From Symbiodinium natans (taxonomy: Eukaryota; Sar; Dinophyceae; Suessiales; Symbiodiniaceae), in assembly GCA_905221605.1 (NCBI GenBank), contig CAJNDS010000410.1, positions 64,001 to 97,500 on the forward strand: a stretch of DNA of 33,500 bases, given 5' to 3'. Under the pieces are notes generated by a model. It was not told the DNA's origin, ran no database searches, and saw only the letters and a program-made list of their open reading frames with translations. The position numbers and the translations under genes are program-made. Shown here in pieces: positions 18,600-30,900 of the stretch (position 1 is the stretch's first letter; each line of letters opens with the position of its first letter).

Positions 18600-19462
18600 T
18601 CGCGCAACATGCGGCAATGGAGCCTACACCATCAACTTTATCAATCCATCATCCAGATATGGGCGCACCTTGAGGGGCTGTAGGGCTCCATCTGCCAAAA
18701 AGGTGCCCATCTATCACCACAAAGTCGAGGGCGAACCCCCCCTAACCATTAGCTTCTGACAGGTTGCCGGCAATGTGCCCGATCAGGAGCCTGGGTGCGG
18801 AACTGAGGCTTCAGAGTGTGGAGATGTCTGGAGTTTGGGGCTCAAGGTGAATTCTGAATCTGTCAAGCTGCAAGTTGTCGGCATCGAACCCACTAGTATC
18901 ACTGGTATGAAACTTGCGCAGCATCAGCACAAATACATCCCAGCTCTCTTTTTGCCCATTCGAGGAGGCCTTGTTTGAAGTGCTTGGGTCATGTAGATGT
19001 CGAGGTACCCGTCCAAGTTGCAGATGATGCTGGAGAGCAACAAGGGCATCCAGCCGTCAAGCTCGGACGGGAGGCTATCGCATGTCAAGACTGCTGCTCG
19101 AACAGATGAAGGTACTCGTTGACTCGTCGATGTCGGTCAGCTACACGGTGTTACTGTGGTACAGCGGCCTTTCGATCGAAGGATTGCACGCTTAACATGC
19201 TCCAGAAGCCATTGCACGGCCCAAGTCGGTGGAATGAAGATGTACACATATTCTATATATCTGTATGCATTATGTACATGAGGATAACAGGATGGCTCTT
19301 CGAGCTGCTTCAGTAGGTGTGGCAAAGAAGCTCTCTTGTGGAGAGGCGGATCCGGCACACCCAGATCAGATCGCCTCAGACCAGGCCAGAGAGGATCCGG
19401 GTCATCCTGGGATCCGGGTCTGCAGCTGAACCTGCGGTGCATGTAGCCCAAGAGAAGCCAAA

Positions 19463-19520
19463 CCCCAGAACCACCCCTAAACCCCCTACAACTCTACAAC
19501 CTCAAAACCCTAAAACCCGG
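19463..19520 (+). repeat. Telomere-like CCCTAAA-derived tract
   Basis: CCCCAGAACCACCCCTAAAC and CCTCAAAACCCTAAAACCC: degenerate heptamers in the unassigned region. Confidence 0.65.
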
Positions 19521-19762
19521 AGCCGCAGAACCTAGCGCGGCGTCACTCCATGGCCAGGTCTGTCTTTAAGCAGCACGGACTTTCGTCTCGGGCCCAAACA
19601 CTCATGGAAGGAGCTCCGAGGGTTTGTGAAGTTTACACGGCTTAGGGATGTGTAGAGTGCGGAGCAGGTCTGGGGGGTATAGGAGTGTCGGCTTCAGGGT
19701 TTCGGGTTCAACTTCGGCGCATACCGCTACATCTTCGAAGGCTTTGAGGTGTGATGTGTTTG

Positions 19763-19780
19763 CCCCCCCCCCCCCCCCCC
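19763..19780 (+). repeat. C18 homopolymer
   Basis: Uninterrupted run of 18 C. Its length should be treated as uncertain because such runs are error-prone in assemblies. Confidence 0.85.
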
Positions 19781-20218
19781 AAAGTGCATCCTGAGCTTGA
19801 TTCTTTCTGGGGCTTTGAAGGGAAGCCCAAGATTCAACGCAACCGCTGACTTGCAGATCTGAGGCAGTGGAAGGGCATTTCCCTGAGACCATGCCTTCAG
19901 GGCTCCGATGAAGTTTGCTTCAAGGGTTCCACGCTATCGTTATGGAGGTCTTCTTCTCAACTTCTTACCGTTTAGAGTCCGAAGCATCAAAATTGTGGGC
20001 TCTCTTTTGGGTACTCTGCAACCTTGCTGAATGTTGTTGAAACTTAAGAGCCTTTACGACGGCTCAGCCACACAGAATTCTCTACGCAGCTAAACAGTCC
20101 ATCCTTCCGCTGCCCTGCTACCCAGCAACTTCAGCGGAGCGATTCTGCGGCCATGGCCTTGACGACCGTTGGACTATTTTCCTACACACATGTATATCTG
20201 TTTCTACACACAATCTTG

Positions 20219-20220
20219 TG

Positions 20221-20278
<58 letters not shown>

Positions 20279-20341
20279 TGTATGTATGTATGTATGTATG
20301 TATGTATGTATGTATGTATGTATGTATATGTGTGTGTGTGT
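20219..20341. repeat. Compound microsatellite (TA)n-(TGTA)n-(TG)n
   Basis: TA dinucleotides to about 20250, then about 19 copies of TGTA to about 20326, then TG dinucleotides. The tyrosine/valine/cysteine-rich open frames across it (YVCMYVCM) are artefacts. 20345-20580 downstream is AT-rich with no gene seen. Confidence 0.95.
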
Positions 20342-20599
20342 TTGCTATTCACGATTAAACGGTGTCTCAAGTAGAACGTATAACACATGATTTAAACACA
20401 AATGTACAAGATATACGGCAGAGCATATGCTGTACCAAATGTTATATACAAAATAGAATACATCGTGTGCAGTATGTTCTAGTATATACGTCACATCACA
20501 TACCATTTGACTCAAATACAAATACCTGTATGCTATACTATATTGCTATACACAGTACTTCGTTTTGCATGTCACAGTAAGCGTTCTGACAGCTTCGCC

Positions 20600-21290
20600 G
20601 TTTTCCTATCTATTCCAGTAGAGGCTTCTGGCAACAAGGACATGTGCTAGGTTCAGTTTTCGATCAGTCCCTTTCTCAGTTTTGAAGACTGGAGCCCAAC
20701 AGTGTGTGCTGCTGGGAAGTAGTACCGTGCTTGTCGTGCTCACGGCTATCAAAAAATTGAGAGCCGAAAGCAGCAGCAGAGCCATGGTGGACACATCCAG
20801 CGTTGCTGTGCCTTGTTTCGTGGCTGCCTTTAGTTTGCAAAGGTTCTTGAACTTTTTGAGTTTTGAGGCCGGCTTTTCGGAGTTTGGCTGCTTGAGCTTT
20901 TTGAGTTTCTCATGGTTTACACGAAGGGACCACTAGGAGTTAAGAATTTACCAGGTGCGCTATAGTCAGCTAAGGCTTCCAAGACTCCGACAAATGTCAG
21001 ATAAGTTTTTTCAACTGTGGCAGCACTGAGAGAGCTGTTGACAGTACCTGCTTTCCGGAGATGTCTGCGGATGGGGTCTCCGTGCATGGCGAAGCAAGAG
21101 CAAAGGTTTGGCAGGCGCTGAAATGATTCTCGCATAGGTTCCTGCCTGCTCGTTCATAGTACGGAGTTAGAGAATTAGGTGCCAGTGCCTGTAGTTCAGC
21201 TAGCTAATTCCCCCTTACCAGGGGTCAACATGTTTGTGGGTCAAGAACAGGTTTCTGTATGTGCTTGTGGTGAGTTGCCAAGGCAGCCAG
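20600..21290. other. Region without confident gene; protein-like frames on both strands
   Basis: On the + strand, 20682-20936 reads TGAQQCVLLGSSTVLVVLTA and on (one hydrophobic stretch), and 21006-21119 reads VFSTVAALRELLTVPAFRRC and on. On the minus strand, 21135-20917 starts with ATG and reads MRESFQRLPNLCSCFAMHGD then SLSAATVEKTYLTFVGVLEA. The two strands' frames overlap, so at most one is real. They might be upstream exons of the membrane-protein gene that follows. I recognise no family. Confidence 0.25.
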
Positions 21291-21294
21291 AACC

Positions 21295-23411
21295 ATGGAA
21301 TCAGCACCAGTCGAGCAGAAATGTCGGATTGGCCACCGCAGCATTCCAGGACAGGGGATTGTCCGGGTCAGGTGCCAGGAGCCTTGCGACAGCTTCTCGG
21401 AGCTGGAACCAGATGCAGGCACAGGGCATGCACATGAAAACCCCAGATTCTCCACATAGCTTGAGGAGGTCTGCAGATCATTCCCTAATGCACATAGTGA
21501 CCTAAGGTATATACCGAAGCCACGTGTGAGACACATGAAATATTGGGAGAGTGCCCCAGGCGATGACGGGACATGGAAACTGCTCGACGTGAGCCTCATC
21601 ATAGTGGGGACTGGACCTGCAGCCGAGCAGTTGCTGTAAAGGCGACTCGATGCTGGCGGAAGGGCATGCCTACTTTGGACACAACTTTCACCTCAGCCAG
21701 TCCCGAAAGAAGTCGTGTATCAGCATGACTTGGCACCCTTCGATGAAGAGACGTTCATATGGCAGCCACCAGCATTTGACCAAACCTGCCATGAGGTGCG
21801 CCAGTTACAGCGTCGCTTCGGCAGTTGGGACTATGGCTTCATGCGTTCTGGACCTGATATTGTGGCTCTACCTGACGAAGGTCGCTACGAGCTGCTTTTG
21901 GACAGCCAGAATCGCGTTGTGGGAATACGCGTGATGATGGGCGATGTCCTGTGTTGGCAGCTATCCGGTGCTGTGCTGTTTGTGGCTGCTTCTGGGGATG
22001 ATGAGGAAGCTGCGTACGTGCAGCAAGTGAACATCAGCGTGCAGCAGGAAGAGGCAATGCCAGTTCTGTTTACGCCATTTGGTGGACTAGCATATTTCGC
22101 AGGCATTCTGGCTTATCTCTTCTTCTTCTGCATGTCATGCGGGCTTGTTCGTACCGGCGAGCTGAGTGTCCAAGCAGAGGATGTTGACGTATGGTGGTAC
22201 GTACTTCGCAGTCTAATCATTGGTGGGCAGGTTTGGGCGCAGTTGCTCGTCGATACCCTCCTCGGAAGGCAGCAGCCGCTCCATGCTGCCACTGGAGCCA
22301 TACTTTTTGGCGCCGTCGTGTGGACTTTGGCCGACTTCTTCGTCATACTTTCTTTCGAGCATGGCGCCCACATTATTTCCTCTACGAAGCATTTTGCTTC
22401 GAGTTATCTAGTTTGGCACAGTTGGCCTGCGGCTTCTTTGTGGCTCGCTGTTGTCACACATGGCTCCCTAGTTCTGGAGCAGGCAGCAGGACAGGCAGGA
22501 CACAAGATGCCATGAGGCACCTCCGTTGGACTGCATTCATGTTTTCGATGAATGTTATCCTGCTCGCTTCCCAGTGGGCCATCATCACAGGCTTCATGTT
22601 CCTTGAAGGGGTGAGCAGCATTCTGGCAGCGACATTCCTTAGCTTGTCCACTACCGCTTCAGAGTTGGGTGCTGTCGGCTTGATGGAGAGAGTTTACACG
22701 AAGCTCGCATGGGCACGTGCCGTAGATCAAAAACACGCCATTTATGGCGATCAGCATGCGCCCGTCACCATGATGATTAGCTGGGCCCATTCCTTGTCTG
22801 AGGGCACTCGCTTGGTGAGCCTCATCAGTGTTGCAGTACGCAGCTCTGAATGGCGCTGGGACTGGCTTGGCAGCGTGCTAGTCCTGCTCGTGAATAATCT
22901 GGTCGTTCGGCACGGCTATCAACTGACTCTGTACACCAAGGTGCTGCCACAGAAGTTGCAAAAACCCTTCCAGCTGGGCTGCTATGCCATGATCCATCGC
23001 CATGCGCGTGTCTCCTGCGGCTACCACCGCTTCGTTTGTTTTACCGCCTACGCCATCTTCCGGCTCGTCTGGGTCGGTAGTCCTGCCTCGGAAGCTCTTT
23101 ACAACATGCACAGCTTGATCCTTTATCTCGTTGTTGTGGTGGCGGAGATGTTGGAAGACGCGGTGGTGCTGCTTCGCCTGCTGCCTTTGGATCCCTGGCG
23201 CGAGAGCATGGCTCACTTATATGAGCCGCTGCATCCCTTACACCCCAAGCAAGTTATGTGCAAGGACCGGCGGGGGATTCATGCGAGGCAGGTGCCATTG
23301 CGGCTGCACGGAGTACGCCCGCAAAGGTTGTCACAAACGCTGGCAGTCATGCAGCTGGGCGCCAGCGTCTGCAGTGTCTCGTGTTGGCTTTTGGCTTGGG
23401 GTCTGCCCTGA
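21295..23411 (+). CDS. Multi-pass membrane protein of unknown family
   Basis: A stop-free reading is obtained with exons 21295-21425, 21507-21588, 21697-22365 and 22422-23411. These joins use introns 21426-21506 (GC-AG), 21589-21696 (GTGAGC...CAG) and 22366-22421 (GC-AG, 56 nt), all phase-compatible. The N-terminal about 190 residues are soluble and rich in acidic and aromatic residues (MKYWESAPGDDGTWKLLD, PFDEETFIWQPPAFDQ). From about 22050 there are roughly nine or ten hydrophobic spans, including GGLAYFAGILAYLFFFCMSC, ATGAILFGAVVWTLADFFVI, AFMFSMNVILLASQWAIITG and LILYLVVVVAEMLEDAVVLL. Charged loops such as TKVLPQKLQKPFQ lie between them. The stop is TGA at 23409-23411. The start is uncertain; more exons may lie upstream. 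Without the third intron the same region reads as two frames overlapping at 22513, so a frameshifted pseudogene is the alternative. No family is recognised. Confidence 0.6.
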
Positions 23412-24585
23412 GCCAATCCCGCTCACATTCAGACTTCGGGAAGCCGTGTGGTGGTCGCAGCCGCTAACTTGCTCCTAAGACCACGAAAAGTACCACGAAG
23501 CACGTTCGGGGGACTGAACGTAGCTGTTAGCAATTCTTTCAAAAATTCTCAGCGTTGAAATACATAGGGACAGCAGCAAGTTCGCTGAGTTCTATGTTGC
23601 GAATTGTACAATGTATGTCTGTGCAAGCAGCCGCAGAATTCGGAGAGCTCTGGACGCTAGCATTGCATCCCGAATGGGATATGCAAGCCGAGGTAGGAGA
23701 CCCTGATGCACAAAAGGGCTCTAAAGCATGTTGGGTCAAGGTCTCGAACCCCTACACCCCTCAATTCATAGAGTCCACAGCCTGTTATTCACAGGGAGTT
23801 TACGTGGGGCTTTGACACCCTGAAACAGCCCAAAGCCTCAACCCACAAGTACCCGAAATCGATCCCAAAATGACCCCTGAGCTCTATAACCGCCCCACTG
23901 CCCCACCCTTTACGCCCGACGAACTTGGTATTCCGGTCTCCGAACCTGCCAGGAGGGGCCGCAATCCTTTGCGGCATGGTGCGGGGGCTTGGGCTGCTGC
24001 GGGCATTTGCAGTTGAGAATGGAAATAACCCTAAACCCGAAACCCTGTACCCCCAAGAGGTCAGGACGAAAAGTCAGCTTTGGCATGCTCAAACGCCAGC
24101 TGACACGTGCGTTGTCTTCCTACTTGGGAGTTTGCTAACTGCATGGTTAAGGGGTCTCCACCCGTGGAATTCGGCTCACTCCCTCCGGATGAAGCTGCTT
24201 GTGTGTCTTGTCTTGTTTGCTGTTGGTCCAAAGGAACTGCAACTCAGTTGGTAGGATAGTAGGCAGCGCAGTTTACCACACAAGGTCTGGGATCGGCTTG
24301 TTTCGCACTTTCTGAGCGCATTCCAAGCTTAAAGCTCCGGCAGCAGTCTTCTCAGTGTGCCGTGTCTCTTTTTTACAGGGACGTTAGTGACAGGGGCTTC
24401 ATGGACCATGAGAAGCCTGCTAATGGATCAAATCTTTGCCGCATAGCCACGCGGCGATCACTTCGCAGGCCTTCCGTTGTGTTTGGGCATAGGGACATGC
24501 AGCTGACGCTACTGTAATGTCTGATTTTTCCCCGGGAAGAGATCCACAACGCTAAGGATGCTAGGATCAGAGTTGGGCCGTAATA
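23412..24585 (+). other. Spacer between the membrane-protein and ferlin genes
   Basis: No supported gene. Telomere-like fragments occur near 24027-24052 (AACCCTAAACCCGAAACCC). A frame from ATG 24401 (MDHEKPANGSNLCRIATRRS and on) is protein-like and could be a 5' exon of the ferlin gene, but it has no clear in-phase donor. Confidence 0.4.
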
Positions 24586-27500
24586 ATGAAGATGGAGACG
24601 GCAATCCGACTGCCAAACCTGCGAGAGAAAGGTGTAAAGCTGCATCGGCATCATGTCACCGGGATGTGTTCCGACCCTCTCAGTAGACAGGCTGGCGGAG
24701 CCTGTGAGTTTCAGTGCTGGACATGGCAACCATCGACAGCAGCCTGGTCAGCATGTTGCAGCAAGGTAACTCATGTAGGTTTTTTTTGGGTTGAGGTGGT
24801 TGAAGGAATGTGCTCCGGCTCCTGCACTAAGCCACTGGCAGGCACCAAAAAGAAGTACATATGCGGCTTCACCGTCCATGATGCGAAAGAGCTCAGTCAG
24901 GACGTGTGTGTGTACGCTCCCAGGCACCTGTCTTTCCTAGAAACCCTACACCCTCTGTAGACTCTAGAATGGATGTGGGGGATGGTCACTCAGCCAGAGG
25001 TCATTGATTTTGTCCCGAGCCGTGGGCAGTTGCAGGACGGAACAGCGGTCGATCCTTTGGTGGCCGCTTGCCGACAACGCGAAGCCTTATTGAAACCCTC
25101 ATTATATACAGGCTCGAACGTGTTAGAGTGCTTTCGGCTGTTTTGGTTTGAGAATTTGAGTGGAGTCGGTTTGTTTGCCCCACACAGACTTGAAGTCGGT
25201 CTCGGGAGTTGCTGTACACTGTAGCCCAGAGCAAGAGTGTCGCTGACACTGAGAGCCGACTGAACTTGCGCGCGAGCATGAGGCACCTGGAACAGCATCA
25301 CTTGCACCGACTTGTGCCCTAACCATCTTTAACCCCTGAGCCCTCTTGTCTCGCTGAGGTGGTTCGATGCCTGGGGAAGGACCGCCCGACAGAACTCGTA
25401 GGAAACATTGGGTCAGCTCAGTGGTCATCGCCCACAGCTGTCACCAGGGGATACCCTGCACCCTGAACCCGAACTATGCCGATCTGCAGGAGTACAAGAC
25501 CGCCATGAAGAGCGGAAAGATCCAGCACTGCAAGTTCGAAGAGTGTCTCGGCTGCGGGTGTGGAAAGGTCCGCGAATCAACACGTCCACGAGTCAAGTTT
25601 ACCCATCAGCTAGCTGGGATTGTGCAGTGCAAATATCTCTGTAAGGCAGTTCTTTCTGCGTAGCTTGGGCCGTGCATTTGATGAGGGCTCGGTTCTGCAT
25701 GTCCCACTCCAGGTCATACATCTGGAACGACTTCTACATAACGGAGTCGGAGTTCAACATGACATGCATCGAGTTTGAGTTGCAGGCCCGCGCGCTTCCT
25801 TTGTGAAGAGATCCCACGCACGGTGCAGGCTCTGCTGATACTGTACTCACTGAGCTGTCATTCGTCCATCCGAATACTTAATACAGCAGAACATCACGAA
25901 TACCACACAACATCACAAACTTCCCTAGCTAAGAAACCCCGCCCTAGGCGGCCAACATCTTCACCAGGAACACCGTGCTAGGCACTGGAAAGGTGCCTGC
26001 CTGAGTCGCCACGGCCAGGCTGTTTGATGGCCTGCTTGCATGTCTTACTTGTGCATGCTCGCATCGTAAGGTTCAGCTGGCCATGGTCAGGCAGCGACCC
26101 AATCACACTTACGTGCGGAAGCAGCGCCCCATCTGCAAAGCACGCGTGATTTCCTTGTGTGTGTGTGTGCGCGTTCTGCAGCTGAGAAGTCGAACATTGA
26201 TGCGACAGGATCCAGCTGACTCTGGAGCACAAGCTGACCTCAAAGTTAACGGTCACTGTGTTTTGCTACGGGGAGGCCTGGAATAAAACATGAGCTAGAA
26301 CAACCGATACTGGGTTCGAGGTTGATTGTGCCGTGCCTTTGCCATCTTGAGCTGACTCGGAGCCAGACATCCTGCTCTTTATGCAGGGTGACAAGCCGCC
26401 AGCTCCAGATGATGCACAGGACAACAAGGCGCGCATGGTGTTGGGGGCGGCGGGGTGGGGCCTTCGGAAGATCTCCAACCTGCTGCCTCGCAGGAAGAGG
26501 TGGAAGCACATCTCAATGACCTCACGACGGCCGTGATCGGAGATGCAGGACCCATGGAGCAGTTTCTCCTGCAGTGCAGCAACCTTCTCATTCTAAACTT
26601 CTTTGGCCAGAGGCTGTTGGAATAGTAGGCTGCGCACTGCGATTCGCAGCCAGGAAATAAGAACCAGTTCAGACTCCGAGCTGCAAGTTCAGCATTGATT
26701 CAGCTTGCTTTTGTGTGTACCTGACAGGGCGGCATGTACTAGGGGTGCACTGGCGGTGTCGTGCATTGCTTCGAATATCCTTGTAACCTCCGAGCATGAC
26801 CTGAAACCACTGAAAGCTGGACAACGGCGGTATTCCTCCTGTGGCTCTGAGATCAATTCTATCATCTTTTCGTGCAAGTGCACCGAGCTGAACATCTGGG
26901 TGGTGGTGAGAAGACGCAGCTCGCATGACTCTGCAGGCTTGTATGTTGGGGACCTCAAGTTTTGGGGATCAGGGGCGTACCGCTTGTTGTTCCGAGGGGG
27001 CCCTCGTGCTGAGGGCTCAATGCTCGAGACTTCATGATACAAGCTTTCCGAGCAAGTGAGGTACAATCCCTACGTCTCAGAGCCTCAGCTGCCAGTTTAG
27101 ACATGCAGACACGGACAATGCCCTTGCAAGCGACCCACGGCATTCAGGAAGTCACACTAGTAGCACGCCAACGTCTTCGAGTCTTAGTGCCTAGTCCCTG
27201 TTCATCCTAAAACCCTGTGGCCCTACGGCTTATGCCCGAGACCCGAAACGTTTTGCTGACTGGAGGTTGAGTTTAATGGCCACGAGTTGCGGAGTCCAGC
27301 AGCTAGGGACACGCATACATTGGCATCTTGGCTTCGAGAGCGGAACCTGGTAATTTTCAACTTGCGCCAACAGAACAGGACCGAAGTTTCAGCTCGGATT
27401 CCACATCCTTGATGACCTAGATGTCCATGGTACTGCCTTGAGGAACCCTCTCAGGAGAGGCTGTGGTCGAAGCCCAGAGTCTCAAGAGCCCGTGGCCTGA

Positions 27501-27941
27501 GGCATTCGACGAACAATTCCGGATACCGGTCACAACGCCCCTATTCCAGGATTCGATTGCGACTCTGCGGGCAAGCAGTTGGTGCAGCAGCATGCGGTGC
27601 GCATCATTCTGCTCTGCACATCTGCTTCAGCCCCTGGAAGGTGATCAGAATCTGGGATTCTGCAAAGTGGATGGGCGATGAGATCATCGTGCAGGGCCGT
27701 CTGTCATTCTCGTTGCTACGCGGAGACCTCAGATGCACACTGGGCAGGGCGAAGAGAAACGGGCCCTGCCATGAATACAGGAAACCCTAAACGCTGCACC
27801 CTGCCTGCGACTGAGAAGATGCGATGAGGCATGCACGCGCTTTCACCAAAATGGTTTAACTTCTACGGCTTCAGAAGTGAAGAGGTGCCTGGGCACGAGA
27901 CATCGAGGTCCTAGACGACAAGTGTATAATAAATAAATATA

Positions 27942-27975
<34 letters not shown>

Positions 27976-30900
27976 CATACATATGGCGCGCACACACACA
28001 CACATATGACCTACATGAACATAGATACATATATACATTTAAACCATATGCCACCATCAGAAGCCTTCTAGCGGGGGTGGCAGGTTCCGGATGTGCAAGC
28101 GATAACAAGCGCTGGCGACATGGCAGAGGAAAACGCTTACTTGGGCCGCCCCTTGTCTGCAAGGTCTGTATAGGATACTACCCTGAACCCTAAAACCCAA
28201 ACCCGAACCCTAAACCCCAAACCCTAAACTCTAAACCCCAAACCCTGAACCCTAAACCCTAGACCCTAAACCCTAAACCCAGCCCTAAAACCTAAACCCT
28301 AAACTGCCTGGAAGCCAAGGCCTGCTCATCAGTGCAAGGGTGAACAAGGTCCGGGCCATGCCTCTGCCTTTCGAGACATGGGAGTTGTAAAGGTCCCTCT
28401 TGGGAAAGGATGTAGGCTTTTTCTGTGGGCTTAAGGGTAGTATAAGGGGTTTTTTTGACAGCAGCATGGTCATCAACTAGCACATGGCCTCTGCCAGGCC
28501 CATGTTGAGTTCTAGATGAGGAGAATCCAAAGATGGGAGCTTCTTGGAGCCGCCCTGAGCACCCCAACTCCGTGAAGCATCGCTTCTAGTTTATGTTCAA
28601 TATACAAGACAAAATACGCCATATACCATGTGGAATATTGACTCTGCAAGATATCATATGCAGTACATAGTATGTAACTGGGCTGTGGCTTGGGATGATT
28701 GTTGATTTCCTTTCTTTCCTGAACAGGGGAACCGATTCATAGTTTTTTCAAAGGGTTTAAAGCACAACCTAGATCATGCATCCTATAAACCGAGCCTCCG
28801 GATTAGTTTTTGCAATTCGCTGGAAACAGGTGGAGTCCATCTCTGCCCTTCAGCTTCCCGCCGTCTTGAGGCGACTGTAGAAGGGAAGCAGCCGACTTGA
28901 ACATAGGGAGTTCGGAGCTGCGGTTGAGTGGTTTAGGGTTCAGGGCTTCGGGTAGAGGGCTTAGGGGACCTAGCGGCCTACAGGGGCTTCGGGCTCATGT
29001 TCGGTGCTCTAGCAGTTCTTATTGCTCCATGTTGGAGTTCCTCAAGCCATCCCAGGGCCCCTCAAGATGATTAGGGAGCCAAAGTTCCCTAAACCCTAGA
29101 CCCTAGACCCTAAACCCCAAAAACCCTAGACCCTAAACCCTAAACCCGAGAAGAGAAACATCGCCAGAAGCCACAGGGGCGGTCCGTGCGAAGAGCCGCC
29201 CTCCAAAGTGGAGAACTTCCTGATGGACGTCTTTGAAGTCTCGGGCTGTGCCGGTAGCGAGGCGGGTTTCTTGCTTTTTTGGGGGGGGGGGGGGGGGGGG
29301 TCTTCAGGAGCAAGCAGCTAAGCAGAGAAAGAAGACCTGGAGCCGTGAAGCCGAGTGAAACCCAACAAAAGACCCTAAATCCTAAACCCGATACCCTAAA
29401 ACCCTAAACCCAAAAAGCTTCAGGTGATGTTGGAGATGACCGTCGGCGTCAAGTCTAAGAAGACAAAGACTGCTCTGCGATCGAAGGAGTCCGAGGAGGA
29501 TCCGACCACGCCAGGAAGGTTCATTTTTCAAGGCCAGTTTGGGGTTGAGGGCCTTGGGGCTTGGGGGTGTGTCCTATATCGGGGCGAGGGGGTTCGCGTT
29601 GAGGAGGTTCTACGACTTGCAGCACACACAGCATTTGTGTGTTGATCTAAACCACAAGCTTGAAGGTGTAGAGTCTACAGCAGAAAGTAAAAGTACACGA
29701 TGGCGCATAAGCAGTATGAGATTTTACGAAGCTGTTGCGTAACCTGTGCTTTGCAGACCTTGTCATGTCATGCGTTGTGCTTGCCAGCAATCCGCAGGCA
29801 CATAGGTTTGAGGTAAATTGGAATTTGATTCCAAAGAGTCTGTTGTGGGGTCAAGGGAACGAAGATCTGCGTAGAGTATGGATCCAAACCATGGGCCATG
29901 TCAGATTTTGTCCTCAATCACACAACTTATGCTATGGAGATATGCCCGACGGAAGCTAAGGTGACAAAGGGCGAATGACGCCTTTGGTGGCTGTTCTTCC
30001 GACAAACCCTCCCGAGCAGCTGGACGTGATCCTCTCTCTGTATTCGCGCGTGACTGGCTACGTGAGTAACTGGGCTCTGCAGTGGCATCCTTTGCCCCCT
30101 TCCCCAGACGATTGGTTCCCCAGCCCAAAAAAAGCATCCAGAAAGATAAGTTTCTTTAATCCTAGGTTACTCCGGCACCCAGGCAACACAGACTGGCAGC
30201 GGATTGGCTTCGCGAGGATAAAGGCCTGGCTCTGGACTTTTTGACAATCCTATATGAAGGAATATGTACTACGACTATGACAGAGATCCAGAAAGGCTCC
30301 ACAAAATGATCAACCTCTCCCTTCCCCCCGCCCCCCCCCCTGGAGCAACGTTCGACAGCAAACAGTGTCTGGAACAGAACGGTGGAGTTGCTACTAAGCT
30401 CTGAAAGCCACAGCGACTCCTACGCCCTCAGAACCGACAGCCCTGGACCCAGAAGCGCAAATCAAAAGTTCCTGGCAGGTCGCCGAGGTCCGGGACTGGG
30501 ATGGCGACACCCAGACCCCTCTCTGGTGCACGATGAGCAATATGGCCCACCTCCCAAGCAGCGTGGAGCCAGGCTTCGGGGCACCTACACGAATAAGCAC
30601 CTACACTTCCGCGTTCTGCGTATTTCTCCTAACAGTTTTTTACAACGACCACAACTCTGAGTGCAAGAGGGCAAGAATCACGAGCCCCAGAAGACTCAGG
30701 TATGAACAGCAGGAGCAGCCCAAACTTTCAATACCCTCAAGGGTCCCTCAACACTCCCTCGAAGCTACCCTGGAAGCTTCTGAAGTCTTCAGGCTCGATC
30801 CTCTGCTCTTTCGCAAAGTCGGGGGAGACGGTGCTCACGCGGGGCGTTCCAAACTGCAAGCCCGTGAAGTTCCACCTGCGCTGCTACATCAGCATGGTGG

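Larger units (their letters stand above)
17890..20200 (+). other. Region with unassembled exon-like fragments of an unknown + strand gene
   Basis: Several pieces are flanked by AG-G and GT/GC signals and look protein-like, but I could not join or identify them. They are 17927-18050 (VVQSARLVSEQVLASK and on), 18419-18470 (APHFQQLQRLHDSC), 18600-18758 (NGAYTINFINPSSRYG, then VPIYHHKVEGEPPLTI), 18848-18905 (VNSESVKLQVVGIEPTSIT between AG and GGTATG), 19082-19195 (MSRLLLEQMKVLVDSS and on) and 19695-19732 (FGFNFGAYRYIFE before a GC). They are separated by telomere-like sequence (19463-19520) and a C18 run (19763-19780). They may be exons of a fast-evolving gene or chance frames. Confidence 0.3.

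Noticed and set aside
18836-18849. Spliced-leader relic (GTTTGGGGCTCAAG resembles the end of the dinoflagellate leader, TTTTGGCTCAAG)
   Set aside because: Bases further upstream do not match the leader, and the similarity is short enough to be chance.
20153-20390. Open frames rich in YVCM across the microsatellite
   Set aside because: Simple translation of TGTA/TA repeats.
22511-22516. ATGA stop-start overlap suggesting coupled translation of two cistrons
   Set aside because: Coupling of this kind is bacterial. An in-phase 56-nt intron or an indel explains the frame change better.
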